NCBI GenBank assembly: GCA_012845835.1
Contig: JABAKD010000025.1
Coordinates: 25,386,673-25,450,672, forward strand
DNA length: 64,000 nt
Origin: Undaria pinnatifida
Lineage: Eukaryota > Sar > Phaeophyceae > Laminariales > Alariaceae
Reading direction: 5' to 3'
The position numbers and the translations under genes were made by a program. Below, piece after piece: positions 61,501 through 64,000 of this stretch. Position 1 is the first letter of the stretch. Each line of letters begins with the position of its first letter. The notes beneath the pieces were generated by a model, which was not told where the DNA came from, did no database searches, and saw only the letters and a program-made list of their open reading frames with translations.

Positions 61501-64000
61501 GAAGACCGTTGACCTTCCCATCCCTACTGTGCCGGGATTGGGCACGTCGGGTTTTCTTCGACCAGGCGGACATCGCGTGCACCAAGCACGAAGCGCCGTG
61601 AGGTGTTCGGTGACTCAGGAGGGGGGGGGGGGGGGGGGCGATAAAGGCTAGGTTGATCGAGGGGGTGACGATGAAAAGGTTGCGGGGGAGGGTGACCACG
61701 ATGAAAAACGAACTGGGCGGGGGGGTGGGGGGGGGGGGGCGATAAAAGTTTGCGAGGTAGGGTAGGGGGTGTGGCGATGACTTAGATGCTGAGCAGTACG
61801 AGTAGAGCGTGCAGTACTGCCCTAAAGCCCCCCCCCCACCCATGATAGCCCAGATCTGCTGGGCGTATGGTGCAACGGCTGTGCTGTTTGCTCGTGTCAT
61901 ATGGAGAGTGGTTTCGGGATTTTGTTTTGTCTGCTCGTGGATGCTGGTCGTAAACGAAGTCCACTTGTCCCAGTTATCCCGTGATCTGTTTCTTCTGATG
62001 ACTGCGCCATCACGAGATATCAATACCTTGTGTGCGTCATGTGTTCTTGTTTTTTGTTTGCCCTTGTGTTACGTCTTTTTCTTCACAGTGTTTTGTTTTG
62101 CTATTTTGTGATCCATACCTGGTATATAGTCGTTCAACAGTCGTGTTTTGAGTGCAGAGCCCTCGCTCCTGCATCTCACTCGCCCGGTTCTCAAACAACG
62201 CCCTCGCCCCCGCCCACTTCTCGATCCCGCCTTCGAAACTTCGAAACCCCGCTGCGTGTTTGTGTTGTGTCGTGTTGGTTGTTTCACTGGTGCTGCTGTT
62301 TCTGCTGCTGCTGCCGTTGTGTTGGTGGCCAGGTGGGCGTTAGCGCGAAGTGCGTGATGGGGCTTAACCAGAACCACGGTCAGAAAATTCTTCTCCGGCT
62401 TCGGACGGATGACCTCAAGGGGTTTCGCAAGGTCTGTACTATATGATGTGGCGTTTGTTGACGAAACAACCGTTTTCGTTTGACTTGTTCATGTTTGGTC
62501 ATTGCTTACTCGCCTGTTTGTTATTTTGTCCCTTTTTGTCTCCATTTTTGTTGTTCAGTTGCAGTTTCACTTTATTCAAAAATAATATATATATGTATAT
62601 ATGTTTTCTTGCTTGTTCTTTTATTATTGTTCGCTCGTTTAGTTCTTCTCTTTTCGCTCATTCGTCTTTTTCTCAGGTCTTTTTTTTTCGTACGGATAAA
62701 ATTATCTACTTGTCTATTTCCTGGCCCGGGCTTCGTTTCTCTCGTAGGTACTCTCTATCAGGAAGGTCCTGTTCCACGAGCTGGCGCACAACGACATCAG
62801 CGATCACAACGACGACTTCTACAGGCTCATGCGACAGGTGCGCATTGCTGGGCGCGTGGGCGCGATCGATAGGGAGAGAGAGAACGCCTCCGCCGAAGCT
62901 ACCCAACCCAATATGATTGGTGCTGAGATATCGCCGCAATCTCTCCATTAGCGTTAGAGTTGGCGGATGTGTTTGCGTTAGCGTTGTTGATAGCGTTAGC
63001 GTTGGCGTGAGCGTTAGCGTTAGGGTTAGCGTTAGTGTTAGCGGTAGAGTTAGTGTTAGCGTGAGCGTTAGCGTTAGCGTTAGCGTTAGTGCTCAACAAA
63101 CACCAACCAGAAGCACAAAGCGGATGCACATCAGAAAATAAATCCCTCCTCCCTCACCCCAATCCCTCCTCTCCCACCCCCGCCCCCACCAGGTGGAACA
63201 AGAGGCGGCCGAATTGGATTGGAGGCAACAGTCAGGCCGTACGGTTGCGGGTAGGCCACCGGGCCCCCGCGCCGAACCTGCGGGTCTCCCAGGAAATGGA
63301 GGCGGTTACGTCCTCGTGAAGGAGGCGTTCGAGGGGGGATCGGGGAGGCTCGGAGGCAGTAGCGACGCCCTCACGCAAGTGAGTATTATTGAGGAAGTAT
63401 ATAGTTATATGCTTGCCTGGGATGAACCGGAGGGGGGAACAGAGGGGGGGTAGGGGGGAGGGGAGGTGTTATTTTGGACCTCGTGAAGAAGGCGTTCAAA
63501 GAGGGGTCGGGGAGGCTCGGAGGGGATAGCGACGCCCTCACGTAAGTGAGTAGTGTGTAAATGTTTTGATGGCCTGAGTGGAAGACGGGGGGGGGGTACT
63601 CGTATCGTTCAGAGCGGTAGTCTTTGAGGCCGTAAACCCTCGCGCCCTTACGATGCCGAGCCCGAGCACGTCGGGTTTTCGCCGGTCAGGCAGAGGGAGC
63701 GGGGTTAAGCTTGTGTATGGGGGGGAAAGGGAGGAGTAGGGGGGGAGAGCTTGGGTGGAGGGAGGGACGGGGGGGAGGGGGGGGGGGCGTACTCATTTGT
63801 TGCTTGCCTTAGTCATTTGACCATTGACCACGCATCCCTTTCGAGACGGAGCACGTTCCTGCTCCTAATAGGGACACCTCCAACAGAGGGGCGTTCATCA
63901 CGCTTTTCCCATATATTACAGAAAAGCGTTTCGCTTATCTTATCCCCTTCCTGTTTCGCCGTCTGTAGCCACCGTCTGTCTCCTAGGGTAGCTCGCTGCT
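58436..64000 (+). CDS. Ubiquitin-like + WLM (Wss1-like) zinc metalloprotease, partial at right edge
   Basis: Exons 58436-58564, 60296-60651, 61234-61387, 62333-62431, 62748-62837 and 63193-63374/63378 join in phase; the gene continues past the window. N-terminal ubiquitin-like domain: ELRVSFRGKALVVQG, QKLILKGKALRGDADTLSQA and SRLLMVGS, interrupted by an Ala-rich insert. The WLM domain follows: RFERIETLPGLPEEE, DPGVRSVLEKHRWTVGALCE, MGLNQNHGQKILLRLRTDD, and KVLFHELAHNDISDH. His256, Glu257, His260 and His266 form HExxH-x5-H, the zinc site. Wss1/SPRTN-type WLM proteases cut DNA-protein crosslinks and bind SUMO or ubiquitin; the Ubl-WLM layout is known in fungi and plants. The role here is inferred. 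The C-terminal SHP/PUB-type parts, if any, are outside the window. Confidence 0.9.
58990..59100 (+). repeat. Copy of a low-copy dispersed repeat in WLM intron 1
   Basis: 'CCTCTCGCTCTCTATCGTAG' and 'AACTCAGATCCGGGGTCACT', then 'GGGCTCTTCTCCCCCCTCCC' recall reversed segments near 1000-1080, 7330-7400, 23430-23540 and 47270-47370. Confidence 0.55.
59515..60275 (+). repeat. Interstitial telomere-like CCCTAA repeats, interrupted by a LINE 3' end
   Basis: Left arm 59515-59543 (CCCCAACCCTAACCCTAACC), right arm 59795-60275 with CCCTAACCCTAAC and degenerate CCCTACCCTAAC, CCCTGCCCTA forms. The array fills most of WLM intron 1 and stops ~20 bases before exon 2. It is inside a gene, so it is not a chromosome end. 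Confidence 0.92.
59568..59783 (+). mobile_element. LINE 3' end with poly(C) tail, plus orientation
   Basis: Open frame reads LGDRWRPRTAKQGGDVIYKH, NVSGIWKNAISAQIVEV, SSSGIELVPRLDRDAWSMVQ and WQARKAANE, then GAGTACCCCCCC. It extends the protein end of the 49.2-kb fragment (ILGDR). Inserted within the telomere-like array. Confidence 0.75.
60296..60651 (+). CDS. WLM gene exon 2 (ubiquitin-like domain, C half)
   Basis: The acceptor is GCTCAACAG|ATC; it encodes ILKGKALRGDADTLSQAGV, an Ala-rich insert, KSRLLMVGSLPSEVEEV and GYKRMALN. The donor is TAT AG|GTGGGT, phase 2. Confidence 0.9.
60796..61097 (-). mobile_element. tRNA-derived SINE, copy 3 (antisense in WLM intron 2)
   Basis: On minus it begins GGTCGCCCCGGTGGCGTATC, then GATTCGTGAGCTCGAGTCCC (B box), 'CGGAAAGCGCGAGAGCGTGA', 'GCTTGTCCAGAAGCTGGAAA' and an A tail (the T tract at 60798-60807 on plus). 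Confidence 0.82.
61234..61387 (+). CDS. WLM gene exon 3
   Basis: The acceptor CTGAGCAG|G completes Arg; it encodes FERIETLPGLPEEETARKIL, then LAADPGVRSVLEKHRWTVGA and LCELYPEGK. The donor is AAG|GTGAGG, phase 0. Confidence 0.92.
61448..61640 (-). mobile_element. Poly(C)-tailed SINE-like element, WLM intron 3
   Basis: Plus strand: G tract 61452-61469, TGTACTCAGTTCACGCACAG, 'GACCTTCCCATCCC', 'GGCGGACATCGCGTGCACCA' and 'AAGCACGAAGCGCCGTGAGG', then another G tract (61621-61638). Confidence 0.72.
62333..62431 (+). CDS. WLM gene exon 4
   Basis: The acceptor is GTGGCCAG|GTG; it encodes VGVSAKCVMGLNQNHGQKIL, then LRLRTDDLKGFRK. The donor is AAG|GTCTGT, phase 0. This is the G-N-N-G-x-K-I-x-LRLR block of WLM proteins. 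Confidence 0.92.
62748..62837 (+). CDS. WLM gene exon 5 (zinc-binding motif)
   Basis: The acceptor is CTCGTAG|GTA; it encodes VLSIRKVLFHELAHNDISDH, then NDDFYRLMRQ. The donor is CGA CAG|GTGCGC, phase 0. It contains the HELAH catalytic motif and the third zinc ligand His. Confidence 0.94.
62945..63095 (+). repeat. TTAGCG/GTTAGC telomere-variant-like repeat, WLM intron 5
   Basis: GTTAGCGTTAGCGTTAGC with variants GTTAGGGTTAGC and GAGCGTTAGC; a 6-bp period over 150 bp. Confidence 0.9.
63193..63374 (+). CDS. WLM gene exon 6
   Basis: The acceptor is CCACCAG|GTG; it encodes VEQEAAELDWRQQSGRTVAG, then GGYVLVKEAFEGGSGRLGGS and SDALT. The end is ambiguous: CTCAC|GCAAGT (GC donor, phase 2) or ACG CAA|GTGAGT (GT donor at 63379, phase 0). 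Confidence 0.82.
63469..63541 (+). pseudogene. Copy of WLM exon 6 end with GT donor
   Basis: Encodes LVKKAFKEGSGRLGGDSDAL against LVKEAFEGGSGRLGGSSDAL in exon 6, ending CTCAC|GTAAGTGAG. No upstream acceptor lets it follow exon 6 in frame, so it may be a decayed or alternative exon. Confidence 0.85.
63586..63700 (-). mobile_element. Poly(C)-tailed SINE-like element fragment
   Basis: Plus: G tract, GTACTCGTATCGTTCAGAGC, 'GTAAACCCTCGCGCCC', 'CCGAGCACGTCGGGTTTTCG'. Truncated copy of the 41.75-kb element. Confidence 0.65.
63780..64000 (-). mobile_element. LINE 3' end, runs off window edge
   Basis: Plus: G tract, CGTACTCATTTGTTGCTTGC, 'GACCATTGACCACGCATCCC', 'CCTAATAGGGACACCTCCAA', 'CCTGTTTCGCCGTCTGTAGC' and 'TCTCCTAGGGTAG', co-linear with 48970-49190. 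Confidence 0.75.

Overview
This is a nuclear eukaryotic window: GT-AG introns in consistent phase, large repeat-filled introns, SINE/LINE/MITE debris and TTAGGG-type telomere-like repeats. GC-rich exons in AT-rich or microsatellite introns, plus a secreted discoidin-like protein, suggest a large-genome alga, perhaps a brown alga or other stramenopile. That assignment is a guess, because no rRNA or organelle marker is present. No tRNA, rRNA or CRISPR array was found.

Four genes could be rebuilt by joining exons in phase. (1) + strand 3402-5689: a two-exon secreted protein with an F5/8 type C (discoidin)-like domain. (2) + strand 22542-32971: the autophagy protein ATG5 in seven exons, with conserved N-terminus, conjugation lysine and C-terminal ubiquitin fold. 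(3) - strand 57500-38864: a TLDc-domain protein resembling MEAK7 (TLDC1), nine exons, with two homologous alternative first exons, one carrying an N-myristoylation-type start. (4) + strand 58436 to beyond the right edge: a ubiquitin-like + WLM (Wss1-like) zinc metalloprotease with HELAHN-x4-H. ATG5 and the TLDc gene converge; the TLDc and WLM genes diverge from about 57.5-58.4 kb.

The rest is repeats. 0-2.6 kb and 5.7-22.5 kb are gene-poor: dispersed repeats, a palindromic ~190-bp satellite (14.8-21.3 kb, both orientations), two dense CCGTGG/CCACGG arrays, a 1.37-kb terminal-inverted-repeat element and a hAT transposase relic. From 22 kb onward the introns hold minisatellites, a tRNA-derived SINE family, TIR-bearing MITEs, a short TTAA-duplicating MITE, and 3' ends of a LINE family with a poly(C) tail.

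The main unexplained pattern is that in all four genes the edge of one or more exons, including the splice site, is copied one to four times in the neighbouring intron (ATG5 exons 3, 4 and 6; TLDc exons 1 and 4; WLM exon 6; discoidin exon 2). This looks like recurrent local tandem duplication of exon-intron junctions, a possible route to intron growth, splice-site turnover and alternative exons. The second notable system is the poly(C)-tailed LINE and a shorter element sharing the same GAGTACCCCC 3' end.
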